A stretch of 64,000 nt of DNA from Fasciola hepatica (Eukaryota; Platyhelminthes; Trematoda; Plagiorchiida; Fasciolidae): positions 22,214,501 through 22,278,500 of the forward strand of contig CANUEZ040000067.1 in the NCBI GenBank assembly GCA_948099385.1, read 5' to 3'. Below are positions 24,059 to 39,697 of the stretch, in pieces (position 1 is the first letter of the stretch; each line of letters begins with the position of its first letter). The position numbers were made by a program, and so were the translations under genes. The notes under the pieces are model-generated. The model saw nothing but the letters and a program-made list of their open reading frames with translations, searched no databases and had not been told where the DNA came from.

Positions 24059-27000
24059 AGCACCCTTCCGTCACTGGCTTTTGAACGGTAACAACCCGCT
24101 TCCCACACAGCGATCGACTCCTATGATGGATGACTTCTCTGTAGGGGCCTAAGTACAACGGAGGCATTCCGTTATGAACAACCTACAGAGCTTGGTTATT
24201 ATTTGCAATTGAGTAGTAGGAGATTAGATTTGTATATAATATGATTCATCATGCAGCTTGAACGCTCAACTCACCATTGAAAACGATGGAAGCACTGTAC
24301 AGCTGTTTCATCCTTGTTGGGAATCATCAGCAGTGCACATCCACCGAGCCCCCACGGGGACTCGAACCCGGGGTGAACGATTGTGAATCGAACACCTTAA
24401 CCACAAGGCTATCCGGGTTGGCTCTCAACGGTTTGCTGAACATCTACACTACATGATATAGCACCCTTCCGTCACTGGCTTTTGAACGGTAACAACCCGC
24501 TTCCCACACAGCGATCGACTCCTATGATGGATGACTTCTCTGTAGGGGCCTAAGTACAACGAAGGCATTCCGTTATGAACATCCTACAGAGCTTGGTTAT
24601 TATTTGCAATTGAGTAGTAAGAGATTAGATTTGTATATAATATGATTCATCATGCAGCTTGAACGCTCAACTCACCATTGAAAACGATGGAAGCACTGTA
24701 CAGCTGTTTCATCCTTGTTGGGAATCATCAGCAGTGCACATCGACCGAGCCCCCACGGGGACTCGAACCCGGGGTGAACGATTGTGAATCGAACACCTTA
24801 ACCACAAGGCTATCCGGGTTGGCTCTCAACGGTTTGCTGAACATCTACACTACATGATATAACACCCTTCCGTCACTGGCTTTTGAACGGTAACAACCCG
24901 CTTCCCACACAGCGATCGACTCCTATGATGGATGACTTCTCTGTACGGGCCTAAGTACAACGAAGGCATTCCGTTATGAACAACCTACAGAGCTTGGTTA
25001 TTATTTGCAATTGAGTAGTAAGAGATTAGATTTGTATATAATATGATTCATCATGCAGCTTGAACGCTCAACTCACCATTGAAAACGATGGAAGCACTGT
25101 ACAGCTGTTTCATCCTTGTTGGGAATCATCAGCAGTGCACATCCACCGAGCCCCCACGGGGACTCGAACCCGGGGTGAACGATTGTGAATCGAACACCTT
25201 AACCACAAGGCTATCCGGGTTGGCTCTCAACGGTTTGCTGAACATCTACACTACATGATATAGCACCCTTCCGTCACTGGCTTTTGAACGGTAACAACCC
25301 GCTTCCCACACAGCGATCGACTCCTATGATGGATGACTTCTCTGAAGGGGCCTAAGTACAACGAAGGCATTCCGTTATGAACAACCTACAGAGCTTGGTT
25401 ATTATTTGCAATTGAGTAGTAAGAGATTAGATTTGTATATAATATAATTCATCATGCAGCTTGAACGCTCAACTCACCATTGAAAACGATGGAAGCACTG
25501 TACAGCTGTTTCATCCTTGTTGGGAATCATCAGCAGTGCACATCCACCGAGCCCCCACGGGGACTCGAACCCGGGGTGAACGATTGTGAATCGAACACCT
25601 TAACCACAAGGCTATCCGGGTTGGCTCTCAACGGTTTGCTGAACATCTACACTACATGATATAACACCCTTCCGTCACTGGCTTTTGAACGGTAACAACC
25701 CGCTTCCCACACAGCGATCGACTCCTATGATGGATGACTTCTCTGTAGGGGCCTAAGTACAACGAAGGCATTCCGTTATGAACAACCTACAGAGCTTGGT
25801 TATTATTTGCAATTGAGAAGTAGGAGATTGGATTTGTATATAATATGATTCATCATGCAGCTTGAACGCTCAACTCACCATTGAAAACGATGGAAGCACT
25901 GTACAGCTGTTTCATCCTTGTTGGGAATCATCAGCAGTTCACATCCACCGAGCCCCCACGGGGACTCGAACCCGGGGTGAACGATTGTGAATCGAACACC
26001 TTAACCACAAGGCTATCCGGGTTGGCTCTCAACGGTTTGCTGAACATCTACACTACATGATATAGCACCCTTCCGTCACTGGCTTTTGAACGGTAACAAC
26101 CCGCTTCCCACACAGCGATCGACTCCTATGATGGATGACTTCTCTGTAGGGGCCTAAGTACAACGAAGGCATTCCGTTATGAACAACCTACAGAGCTTGG
26201 TTAATATTTGCAATTGAGTAGTAGGAGATTAGATTTGTATATAATATGATTCATCATGCAGCTTGAACGCTCAACTCACCATTGAAAACGATGGAAGCAC
26301 TGTACAGCTGTTTCATCCTTGTTGGGAATCATCAGCAGTGCACATCCACCGAGCACCCACGGGGACTCGAACACGGGGTGAACGATTGTGAATCGAACAC
26401 CTTAACCACAAGGCTATCCGGGTTGGCTCTCAACGTTTTGCTGAACATCTACACTACATGATATAGCACCCTTCCGTCACTGGCTTTTGAACGGTAACAA
26501 CCCGCTTCCCACACAGCGATCGACTCCTATGATGGATGACTTCTCTGTACGGGCCTAAGTACAACGAAGGCATTCCGTTATGAACAACCTACAGAGCTTG
26601 GTTATTATTTGCAATTGAGTAGTAGGAGATTAGATTTGTATATAATATGATTCATCATGCAGCTTGAACGCTCAACTCACCATTGAAAACGATGGAAGCA
26701 CTGTACAGCTGTTTCATCCTTGTTGGGAATCATCAGCAGTGCACATCCACCGAGCCCCCACGGGGACTCGAACCCGGGGTGAACGATTGTGAATCGAACA
26801 CCTTAACCACAAGGCTATCCGGGTTGGCTCTCAACGGTTTGCTGAACATCTACACTACATGATATAGCACCCTTCCGTCACTGGCTTTTGAACGGTAACA
26901 ACCCGCTTCCCACACAGCGATCGACTCCTATGATGGATGACTTCTCTGTAGGGGCCTAAGTACAACGAAGGCATTCCGTTATGAACAACCTACAGAGCTT

Positions 27001-28068
27001 GGTTATTATTTGCAATTGAGTAGTAGGAGATTAGATTTGTATATAATATGATTCATCATGCAGCTTGAACGCTCAACTCACCATTGAAAAGGATGGAAGC
27101 ACTGTACAGCTGTTTCATCCTTGTTGGGAATCATCAGCAGTGCACATCCACCGAGCCCCCACGGGGACTCGAACCCGGGGTGAACGATTGTGAATCGAAC
27201 ACCTTAACCACAAGGCTATCCGGGTTGGCTCTCAACGGTTTGCTGAACATCTACACTACATGATATAACACCCTTCCGTCACTGGCTTTTGAACGGTAAC
27301 AACCCGCTTCCCACACAGCGATCGACTCCTATGATGGATGACTTCTCTGTAGGGGCCTAAGTACAACGAAGGCATTCCGTTATGAACAACCTACAGAGCT
27401 TGGTTATTATTTGCAATTGAGTAGTAAGAGATTAGATTTGTATATAATATGATTCATCATGCAGCTTGAACGCTCAACTCACCATTGAAAAGGATGGAAG
27501 CACTGTACAGCTGTTTCATCCTTGTTGGGAATCATCAGCAGTGCACATCCACCGAGCCCCCACGGGGACTCGAACCCGGGGTGAACGATTGTGAATCGAA
27601 CACCTTAACCACAAGGCTATCCGGGTTGGCTCTCAACGGTTTGCTGAACATCTACACTACATGATATAGCACCCTTCCGTCACTGGCTTTTGAACGGTAA
27701 CAACCCGCTTCCCACACAGCGATCGACTCCTATGATGGATGACTTCTCTGTAGGGGCCTAAGTACAACGAAGGCATTCCGTTATGAACAACCTACAGAGC
27801 TTGGTTATTATTTGCAATTGAGTAGTAAGAGATTAGATTTGTATATAATATGATTCATCATGCAGCTTGAACGCTCAACTCACCATTGAAAACGATGGAA
27901 GCACTGTACAGCTGTTTCATCCTTGTTGGGAATCATCAGCAGTGCACATCCACCGAGCCCCCACGGGGACTCGAACCCGGGGTGAACGATTGTGAATCGA
28001 ACACCTTAACCACAAGGCTATCCGGGTTGGCTCTCAACGGTTTGCTGAACATCTACACTACATGATAT

Positions 28069-30474
28069 AGCACCCTTCCGTCACTGGCTTTTGAACGGTA
28101 ACAACCCGCTTCCCACACAGCGATCGACTCCTATGATGGATGACTTCTCTGTAGGGGCCTAAGTACAACGAAGGCATTCCGTTATGAACAACCTACAGAG
28201 CTTGGTTATTATTTGCAATTGAGTAGTAGGAGATTAGATTTGTATATAATATGATTCATCATGCAGCTTGAACGCTCAACTCACCATTGAAAACGATGGA
28301 AGCACTGTACAGCTGTTTCATCCTTGTTGGGAATCATCAGCGGTTCACATCCATCGAGCCCCCACGGGGACTCGAACCCGGGGTGAACGATTGTGAATCG
28401 AACACCTTAACCACAAGGCTTTCCGGGTTGGCTCTCAACGGTTTGCTGAACATCTACACTACATGATATAGCACCCTTCCGTCACTGGCTTTTGAACGGT
28501 AACAACCCGCTTCCCACACAGCGATCGACTCCTATGATGGATGACTTCTCTGTAGGGGCCTAAGTACAACGAAGGCATTCCGTTATGAACAACCTACAGA
28601 GCTTGGTTATTATTTGCAATTGAGTAGTAAGAGATTAGATTTGTATATAATATGATTCATCATGCAGCTTGAACGCTCAACTCACCATTGAAAACGATGG
28701 AAGCACTGTACAGCTGTTTCATCCTTGTTGGGAATCATCAGCAGTTCACATCCACCGAGCCCCCACGGGGACTCGAACCCGGGGTGAACGATTGTGAATC
28801 GAACACCTTAACCACAAGGCTATCCGGGTTGGCTCTCAACGGTTTGCTGAACATCTACACTACATGATATAGCACCCTTCCGTCACTGGCTTTTGAACGG
28901 TAACAACCCGCTTCCCACACAGCGATCGACTCCTATGATGGATGACTTCTCTGTAGGGGCCTAAATACAACGAACGCATTCCGTTATGAACAACCTACAG
29001 AGCTTGGTTATTGTTTGCAATTGAGTAGTAGGAGATTAGATTTGTATATAATATGATTCATCATGCAGCTTGAACGCTCAACTCACCATTGAAAACGATG
29101 GAAGCACTGTACAGCTGTTTCATCCTTGTTGGGAATCATCAGCAGTTCACATCCATCGAGCCCCCACGGGGACTCGAACCCGGGGTGAACGATTGTGAAT
29201 CGAACACCTTAACCACAAGGCTATCCGGGTTGGCTCTCAACGGTTTGCTGAACATCTACACTACATGATATAGCACCCTTCCGTCACTGGCTTTTGAACG
29301 GTAACAACCCGCTTCCCACACAGCGATCGACTCCTATGATGGATGACTTCTCTGTACGGGCCTAAGTACAACGAAGGCATTCCGTTATGAACAACCTACA
29401 GAGCTTGGTTATTATTTGCAATTGAGTAGTAGGAGATTAGATTTGTATATAATATGATTCATCATGCAGCTTGAACGCTCAACTCACCAATGAAAAGGAT
29501 GGAAGCACTGTACAGCTGTTTCATCCTTGTTGGGAATCATCAGCGGTTCACATCCATCGAGCCCCCACGGGGACTCGAACCCGGGGTGAACGATTGTGAA
29601 TCGAACACCTTAACCACAAGGCTTTCCGGGTTGGCTCTCAACGGTTTGCTGAACATCTACACTACATGATATAGCACCCTTCCGTCACTGGCTTTTGAAC
29701 GGTAACAACCCGCTTCCCACACAGCGATCGACTCCTATGATGGATGACTTCTCTGTAGGGGCCTAAGTACAACGAAGGCATTCCGTTATGAACAACCTAC
29801 AGAGCTTGGTTATTATTTGCAATTGAGTAGTAGGAGATTAGACTTGTATATAATATGATTCATCATGCAGCTTGAACGCTCAACTCACCATTGAAAACGA
29901 TGGAAGCACTGTACAGCTGTTTCATCCTTGTTGGGAATCATCAGCAGTGCACATCCACCGAGCCCCCACGGGGACTCGAACCCGGGGTGAACGATTGTGA
30001 ATCGAACACCTTAACCACAAGGCTATCCGGGTTGGCTCTCAACGGTTTGCTGAACATCTACACTACATGATATAGCACCCTTCCGTCACTGGCTTTTGAA
30101 CGGTAACAACCCGCTTCCCACACAGCGATCGACTCCTATGATGGATGACTTCTCTGTAGGGGCCTAAATACAACGAACGCATTCCGTTATGAACAACCTA
30201 CAGAGCTTGGTTATTGTTTGCAATTGAGTAGTAGGAGATTAGATTTGTATATAATATGATTCATCATGCAGCTTGAACGCTCAACTCACCATTGAAAACG
30301 ATGGAAGCACTGTACAGCTGTTTCATCCTTGTTGGGAATCATCAGAAGTTCACATCCATCGAGCCCCCACGGGGACTCGAACCCGGGGTGAACGATTGTG
30401 AATCGAACACCTTAACCACAAGGCTATCCGGGTTGGCTCTCAACGGTTTGCTGAACATCTACACTACATGATAT
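28069..30474. repeat. Trimer higher-order block, units 71-76
   Basis: Units 71 (28069) and 74 (29272) share gcggttcacatccatcgag and the A-box change ggctttccggg (28421 and 29624). Units 73 (28871) and 76 (30074) share cctaaatacaacgaacg and ttattgtttgc. Both pairs are 1203 bp apart, which fits a three-unit duplication. Unit 71 is also where the c286-to-t variant (ccatcgag) first appears. Confidence 0.85.
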
Positions 30475-31276
30475 AGCACCCTTCCGTCACTGGCTTTTGA
30501 ACGGTAACAACCCGCTTCCCACACAGCGATCGACTCCTATGATGGATGACTTCTCTGTAGGGGCCTAAGTACAACGAAGGCATTCCGTTATGAACAACCT
30601 ACAGAGCTTGGTTATTATTTGCAATTGAGTAGTAGGAGATTAGATTTGTATATAATATGATTCATCATGCAGCTTGAACGCTCAACTCACCATTGAAAAC
30701 GATGGAAGCACTGTACAGCTGTTTCATCCTTGTTGGGAATCATCAGCAGTTCACATCCATCGAGCCCCCACGGGGACTCGAACCCGGGGTGAACGATTGT
30801 GAATCGAACACCTTAACCACAAGGCTATCCGGGTTGGCTCTCAACGGTTTGCTGAACATCTACACTACATGATATAGCACCCTTCCGTCACTGGCTTTTG
30901 AACGGTAACAACCCGCTTCCCACACAGCGATCGACTCCTATGATGGATGACTTCTCTGTAGGGGCCTAAGTACAACGAAGGCATTCTGTTATGAACAACC
31001 TACAGAGCTTGGTTATTATTTGCAATTGAGTAGTAGGAGATTAGATTTGTATATAATATGATTCATCATGCAGCTTGAACGCTCAACTCACCATTGAAAA
31101 GGATGGAAGCACTGTACAGCTGTTTCATCCTTGTTGGGAATCATCAGCAGTGCACATCGACCGAGCCCCCACGGGGACTCGAACCCGGGGTGAACGATTG
31201 TGAATCGAACACCTTAACCACAAGGCTATCCGGGTTGGCTCTCAACGGTTTGCTGAACATGTACACTACATGATAT

Positions 31277-34200
31277 AGCACCCTTCCGTCACTGGCTTTT
31301 GAACGGTAACAACCCGCTTCCCAAACAGCGATCGACTCCTATGATGGATGACTTCTCTGTAGGGGCCTAAGTACAACGAAGGCATTCCGTTATGAACAAC
31401 CTACAGAGCTTGGTTATTATTTGCAATTGAGTAGTAGGAGATTAGATTTGTATATAATATGATTCATCATGCAGCTTGAACGCTCAACTCACCATTGAAA
31501 ACGATGGAAGCACTGTACAGCTGTTTCATCCTTGTTGGAAATCATCAGCAGTTCACATCCATCGAGCCCCCACGGGGACTCGAACTCGGGGTGAACGATT
31601 GTGAATCGAACACCTTAACCACAAGGCTATCCGGGTTGGCTCTCAACGGTTTGCTGAACATCTACACTACATGATATAACACCCTTCCGTCACTGGCTTT
31701 TGAACGGTAACAACCCGCTTCCCAAACAGCGATCGACTCCTATGATGGATGACTTCTCTGTAGGGGCCTAAGTACAACGAAGGCATTCCGTTATGAACAA
31801 CCTACAGAGCTTGGTTATTATTTGCAATTGAGTAGTAGGAGATTAGATTTGTATATAATATGATTCATCATGCAGCTTGAACGCTCAACTCACCATTGAA
31901 AACGATGGAAGCACTGTACAGCTGTTTCATCCTTGTTGGAAATCATCAGCAGTTCACATCCATCGAGCCCCCACGGGGACTCGAACCCGGGGTGAACGAT
32001 TGTGAATCGAACACCTTAACCGCAAGGCTATCCGGGTTGGCTCTCAACGGTTTGCTGAACATGTACACTACATGATATAGCACCCTTCCGTCACTGGCTT
32101 TTGAACGGTAACAACCCGCTTCCCACACAGCGATCGACTCCTATGATGGATGACTTCTCTGTAGGGGCCTAAGTACAACGAAGGCATTCCGTTATGAACA
32201 ACCTACAGAGCTTGGTTATTATTTGCAATTGAGTAGTAAGAGATTAGATTTGTATATAATATGATTCATCATGCAGCTTGAACGCTCAACTCACCATTGA
32301 AAACGATGGAAGCACTGTACAGCTGTTTCATCCTTGTTGGGAATCATCAGCAGTTCACATCCATCGAGCCCCCACGGGGACTCGAACCCGGGGTGAACGA
32401 CTGTGAATCGAACACCTTAACCACAAGGCTATCCGGGTTGGCTCTCAACGGTTTGCTGAACATCTACACTACATGATATAACACCCTTCCGTCACTGGCT
32501 TTTGAACGGTAACAACCCGCTTCCCAAACAGCGATCGACTCCTATGATGGATGACTTCTCTGTAGGGGCCTAAGTACAACGAAGGCATTCCGTTATGAAC
32601 AACCTACAGAGCTTGGTTATTATTTGCAATTGAGTAGTAGGAGATTAGATTTGTATATAATATGATTCATCATGCAGCTTGAACGCTCAACTCACCATTG
32701 AAAACGATGGAAGCACTGTACAGCTGTTTCATCCTTGTTGGAAATCATCAGCAGTTCACATCCATCGAGCCCCCACGGGGACTCGAACTCGGGGTGAACG
32801 ATTGTGAATCAAACACCTTAACCACAAGGCTATCCGGGTTGGCTATCAACGGTTTGCTGAACATCTACACTACATGATATAACACCCTTCCGTCACTGGC
32901 TTTTGAACGGTAACAACCCGCTTCCCACACAGCGATCGACTCCTATGATGGATGACTTCTCTGTAGGGGCCTAAGTACAACGAAGGCATTCCGTTATGAA
33001 CAACCTACAGAGCTTGGTTATTATTTGCAATTGAGTAGTAGGAGATTAGATTTGTATATAATATGATTCATCATGCAGCTTGAACGCTCAACTCACCATT
33101 GAAAAGGATGGAAGCACTGTACAGCTGTTTCATCCTTGTTGGGAATCATCAGCAGTGCACATCCACCGAGCCCTCACGGGGACTCGAACCCGGGGTGAAC
33201 GATTGTGAATCGAACACTTTAACCACAAGGCTATCCGGGTTGGCTCTCAACGGTTTGCTGAACATCTACACTACATGATATAGCACCCTTCCGTCACTGG
33301 CTTTTGAACGGTAACAACCCGCTTCCCACACAGCGATCGACTCCTATGATGGATGACTTCTCTGTAGGGGCCTAAGTACAACGAAGGCATTCCGTTATGA
33401 ACAACCTACAGAGCTTGGTTATTATTTGCAATTGAGTAGTAGGAGATTAGATTTGTATATAATATGATTCATCATGCAGCTTGAACGCTCAACTCACCAT
33501 TGAAAACGATGGAAGCACTGTACAGCTGTTCCATCCTTGTTGGGAATCATCAGCAGTTCACATCCACCGAGCCCCCACGGGGACTCGAACCCGGGGTGAA
33601 CGATTGTGAATCGAACACCTTAACCACAAGGCTATCCGGGTTGGCTCTCAACGTTTTGCTGAACATCTACACTACATGATATAGCACCCTTCCGTCACTG
33701 GCTTTTGAACGGTAACAACCCGCTTCCCAAACAGCGATCGACTCCTATGATGGATGACTTCTCTGTAGGGGCCTAAGTACAACGAAGGCATTCCGTTATG
33801 AAAAACCTACAGAGCTTGGTTATTATTTGCAATTGAGTAGTAGGAGATTAGATTTGTATATAATATGATTCATCATGCAGCTTGAACGCTCAACTCACCA
33901 TTGAAAACGATGGAAGCACTGTACAGCTGTTTCATCCTTGTTGGAAATCATCAGCAGTTCACATCCATCGAGCCCCCACGGGGACTCGAACCCGGGGTGA
34001 ACGATTGTGAATCGAACACCTTAACCACAAGGCTATCCGGGTTGGCTATCAACGGTTTGCTGAACATCTACACTACATGATATAACACCCTTCCGTCACT
34101 GGCTTTTGAACGGTAACAACCCGCTTCCCAAACAGCGATCGACTCCTATGATGGATGACTTCTCTGTAGGGGCCTAAGTACAACGAAGGCATTCCGTTAT

Positions 34201-35286
34201 GAACAACCTACAGAGCTTGGTTATTATTTGCAATTGAGTAGTAGGAGATTAGATTTGTATATAATATGATTCATCATGCAGCTTGAACGCTCAACTCACC
34301 ATTGAAAACGATGGAAGCACTGTACAGCTGTTTCATCCTTGTTGGGAATCATCAGCAGTGCACATCCACCGAGCCCTCACGGGGACTCGAACCCGGGGTG
34401 AACGATTGTGAATCGAACACTTTAACCACAAGGCTATCCGGGTTGGCTCTCAACGGTTTGCTGAACATCTACACTACATGATATAGCACCCTTCCGTCAC
34501 TGGCTTTTGAACGGTAACAACCCGCTTCCCACACAGCGATCGACTCCTATGATGGATGACTTCTCTGTAGGGGCCTAAGTACAACGAAGGCATTCCGTTA
34601 TGAACAACCTACAGAGCTTGGTTATTATTTGCAATTGAGTAGTAGGAGATTAGATTTGTATATAATATGATTCATCATGCAGCTTGAACGCTCAACTCAC
34701 CATTGAAAACGATGGAAGCACTGTACAGCTGTTTCATCCTTGTTGGGAATCATCAGCAGTGCACATCCACCGAGCCCCCACGGGGACTCGAACCCGGGGT
34801 GAACGATTGTGAATCGAGCACCTTAACCACAAGGCTATCCGGGTTGGCTCTCAACGTTTTGCTGAACATCTACACTACATGATATAGCACCCTTCCGTCA
34901 CTGGCTTTTGAACGGTAACAACCCGCTTCCCACACAGCGATCGACTCCTATGATGGATGACTTCTCTGTAGGGGCCTAAGTACAACGAAGGCATTCCGTT
35001 ATGAACAACCTACAGAGCCTGGTTATTATTTGCAATTGAGTAGTAGGAGATTAGATTTGTATATAATATGATTCATCATGCAGCTTGAACGCTCAACTCA
35101 CCATTGAAAACGATGGAAGCACTGTACAGCTGTTTCATCCTTGTTGGAAATCATCAGCAGTTCACATCCATCGAGCCCCCACGGGGACTCGAACCCGGGG
35201 TGAACGATTGTGAATCGATCACCTTAACCACAAGGCTATCCGGGTTGGCTCTCAACGGTTTGCTGAACATCTACACTACATGATAT
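31277..35286. repeat. Trimer higher-order block, units 79-88
   Basis: Private variants recur every 1203 bp. ttggaaatc with gaactcgg is in units 79 and 82. ccctcac with aacactttaacc is in units 83 and 86. caacgttttgctg is in units 84 and 87. ttggaaatc with ccatcgag is in units 85 and 88. Consecutive units keep their order, so the copied tract was at least three units long. Confidence 0.85.
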
Positions 35287-37291
35287 AACACCCTTCCGTC
35301 ACTGGCTTTTGAACGGTAACAACCCGCTTCCCACACAGCGATCGACTCCTATGATGGATGACTTCTCTGTAGGGGCCTAAGTACAACGAAGGCATTCCGT
35401 TATGAACAACCTACAGAGCTTGGTTATTATTTGCAATTGAGTAGTAGGAGATTAGATTTGTATATAATATGATTCATCATGCAGCTTGAACGCTCAACTC
35501 ACCATTGAAAACGATGGAAGCACTGTACAGCTGTTTCATCCTTGTTGGGAATCATCAGCAGTGCACATCCACCGAGCCCTCACGGGGACTCGAACCCGGG
35601 GTGAACGATTGTGAATCGAACACCTTAACCACAAGGCTATCCGGGTTGGCTCTCAACGGTTTGCTGAACATCTACACTACATGATATAGCACCCTTCCGT
35701 CACTGGCTTTTGAACGGTAACAACCCGCTTCCCACACAGCGATCGACTCCTATGATGGATGACTTCTCTGTAGGGGCCTAAGTACAACGAAGGCATTCCG
35801 TTATGAACAACCTACAGAGCTTGGTTATTATTTGCAATTGAGTAGTAGGAGATTAGATTTGTATATAATATGATTCATCATGCCGCTTGAACGCTCAACT
35901 CACCATTGAAAACGATGGAAGCACTGTACAGCTGTTTCATCCTTGTTGGGAATCATCAGCAGTTCACATCCATCGAGCCCCCACGGGGACTCGAACTCGG
36001 GGTGAACGATTGTGAATCGAACACCTTAACCACAAGGCTATCCGGGTTGGCACTCAACGGTTTGCTGAACATCTACACTACATGATATAACACCCTTCCG
36101 TCACTGGCTTTTGAACGGTAACAACCCGCTTCCCACACAGCGATCGACTCCTATGATGGATGACTTCTCTGTAGGGGCCTAAGTACAACGAAGGCATTCC
36201 GTTATGAACAACCTACAGAGCTTGGTTATTATTTGCAATTGAGTAGTAAGAGATTAGATTTGTATATAATATGATTCATCATGCAGCTTGAACGCTCAAC
36301 TCACCATTGAAAACGATGGAAGCACTGTACAGCTGTTTCATCCTTGTTGGGAATCATCAGCAGTTCACATCCACCGAGCCCCCACGGGGACTCGAACCCG
36401 GGGTGAACGATTGTGAATCGAACACCTTAACCACAAGGCTATCCGGGTTGGCTATCAACGGTTTGCTGAACATCTACACTACATGATATAACACCCTTCC
36501 GTCACTGGCTTTTGAACGGTAACAACCCGCTTCCCACACAGCGATCGACTCCTATGATGGATGACTTCTCTGTAGGGGCCTAAGTACAACGAAGGCATTC
36601 CGTTATGAACAACCTACAGAGCCTGGTTATTATTTGCAATTGAGTAGTAGGAGATTAGATTTGTATATAATATGATTCATCATGCAGCTTGAACGCTCAA
36701 CTCACCATTGAAAACGATGGAAGCATTGTACAGCTGTTTCATCCTTGTTGGGAATCATCAGCAGTTCACATCCATCGAGCCCCCACGGGGACTCGAACCC
36801 GGGGTGAACGATTGTGAATCGAACACCTTAACCACAAGGCTATCCGGGTTGGCTCTCAACGGTTTGCTGAACATCTACACTACATGATATAACACCCTTC
36901 CGTCACTGGCTTTTGAACGGTAACAACCCGCTTCCCACACAGCGATCGACTCCTATGATGGATGACTTCTCTGTAGGGGCCTAAGTACAACGAACGCATT
37001 CCGTTATGAACAACCTACAGAGCTTGGTTATTATTTGCAATTGAGTAGTAGGAGATTAGATTTGTATATAATATGATTCATCATGCAGCTTGAACGCTCA
37101 ACTCACCATTGAAAACGATGGAAGCACTGTACAGCTGTTTCATCCTTGTTGGGAATCATCAGCAATGCACATCCACCGAGCCCCCACGGGGACTCGAACC
37201 CGGGGTGAACGATTGTGAATCGAACACCTTAACCACAAGGCTATCCGGGTTGGCTCTCAAAGGTTTGCTGAACATCTACACTACATGATAT

Positions 37292-38895
37292 AGCACCCTT
37301 CCGTCACTGGCTTTTGAACGGTAACAACCCGCTTCCCACACAGCGATCGACTCCTATGATGGATGACTTCTCTGTAGGGGCCTAAGTACAACGAAGGCAT
37401 TCCGTTATGAACAACCTACAGAGCTTGGTTATTATTTGCAATTGAGTAGTAAGAGATTAGATTTGTATATAATATGATTCATCATGCAGCTTGAACGCTC
37501 AACTCACCATTGAAAACGATGGAAGCACTGTACAGCTGTTTCATCCTTGTTGGGAATCATCAGCAGTGCACATCCACCGAGCCCCCACGGGGACTCGAAC
37601 CTGGGGTGAACGATTGTGAATCGAACACTTTAACCACAAGGCTATCCGGGTTGGCTCTCAACGGTTTGCTGAACATCTACACTACATGATATAGCACCCT
37701 TCCGTCACTGGCTCTTGAACGGTAACAACCCGCTTCCCACACAGCGATCGACTCCTATGATGGATGACTTCTCTGTAGGGGCCTAAGTACAACGAAGGCA
37801 TTCCGTTATGAACAACCTACAGAGCTTGGTTATTATTTGCAATTGAGTAGTAGGAGATTAGATTTGTATATAATATGATTCATCATGCAGCTTGAACGCT
37901 CAACTCACCATTGAAAACGATGGAAGCACTGTACAGCTGTTTCATCCTTGTTGGGAATCATCAGCAGTGCACATCCACCGAGCCCCCACGGGGACTCGAA
38001 CCCGGGGTGAACGATTGTGAATCGAACACCTTAACCACAAGGCTATCCGGGTTGGCTCTCAACGGATTGCTGAACATCTACACTACATGATATAACACCC
38101 TTCCGTCACTGGCTTTTGAACGGTAACAACCCGCTTCCCACACAGCGATCGACTCCTATGATGGATGACTTCTCTGTAGGGGCCTAAGTACAACGAAGGC
38201 ATTCCGTTATGAACAACCTACAGAGCCTGGTTATTATTTGCAATTGAGTAGTAAGAGATTAGATTTGTATATAATATGATTCATCATGCAGCTTGAACGC
38301 TCAACTCACCATTGAAAACGATGGAAGCACTGTACAGCTGTTTCATCCTTGTTGGGAATCATCAGCAGTGCACATCCACCGAGCCCCCACGGGGACTCGA
38401 ACCTGGGGTGAACGATTGTGAATCGAACACCTTAACCACAAGGCTATCCGGGTTGGCTCTCAACGGTTTGCTGAACATCTACACTACATGATATAGCACC
38501 CTTCCGTCACTGGCTCTTGAACGGTAACAACCCGCTTCCCACACAGCGATCGACTCCTATGATGGATGACTTCTCTGTAGGGGCCTAAGTACAACGAAGG
38601 CATTCCGTTATGAACAACCTACAGAGCTTGGTTATTATTTGCAATTGAGTAGTAGGAGATTAGATTTGTATATAATATGATTCATCATGCAGCTTGAACG
38701 CTCAACTCACCATTGAAAACGATGGAAGCACTGTACAGCTGTTTCATCCTTGTTGGGAATCATCAGCAGTGCACATCCACCGAGCCCCCACGGGGACTCG
38801 AACCCGGGGTGAACGATTGTGAATCGAACACCTTAACCACAAGGCTATCCGGGTTGGCTCTCAACGGATTGCTGAACATCTACACTACATGATAT
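37292..38895. repeat. Dimer duplication, units 94-95 and 96-97
   Basis: Units 94 and 96 share gaacctgggg. Units 95 and 97 share ggctcttgaacgg and cggattgctg. The spacing is exactly 802 bp. Unit 94 also has aacactttaacc, which unit 96 lacks, while unit 96 has the agcctgg variant, so the two copies have begun to diverge or were patched by conversion. Confidence 0.85.
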
Positions 38896-39697
38896 AACAC
38901 CCTTCCGTCACTGGCTTTTGAACGGTAACAACCCGCTTCCCACACAGCGATCGACTCCTATGATGGATGACTTCTCTGTAGGGGCCTAAGTACAACGAAG
39001 GCATTCCGTTATGAACAACCTACAGAGCTTGGTTATTATTTGCAATTGAGTAGTAGGAGATTAGATTTGTATATAATATGATTCATCATGCAGCTTGAAC
39101 GCTCAACTCACCATTGAAAACGATGGAAGCACTGTACAGCTGTTTCATCCTTGTTGGGAATCATCAGCAGTGCACATCCACCGAGCCCCCACGGGGACTC
39201 GAACCCGGGGTGAACGATTGTGAATCGAACACCTTAACCACAAGGCTATCCGGGTTGGCTCTCAACGGTTTGCTGAACATCTACACTACATGATATAGCA
39301 CCCTTCCGTCACTGGCTTTTGAACGGTAACAACCCGCTTCCCACACAGCGATCGACTCCTATGATGGATGACTTCTCTGTAGGGGCCTTAGTACAACGAA
39401 CGCATTCCGTTATGAACAACCTACAGAGCTTGGTTATTATTTGCAATTGAGTAGTAGGAGATTAGATTTGTATATAATATGATTCATCATGCAGCTTGAA
39501 CGCTCAACTCACCATTGAAAACGATGGAAGCACTGTACAGCTGTTTCATCCTTGTTGGGAATCATCAGCAGTTCACATCCATCGAGCCCCCACGGGGACT
39601 CGAACCCGGGGTGAACGATTGTGAATCGAACACCTTAACCACAAGGCTATCCGGGTTGGCTCTCAACGGTTTGCTGAACATCTACACTACATGATAT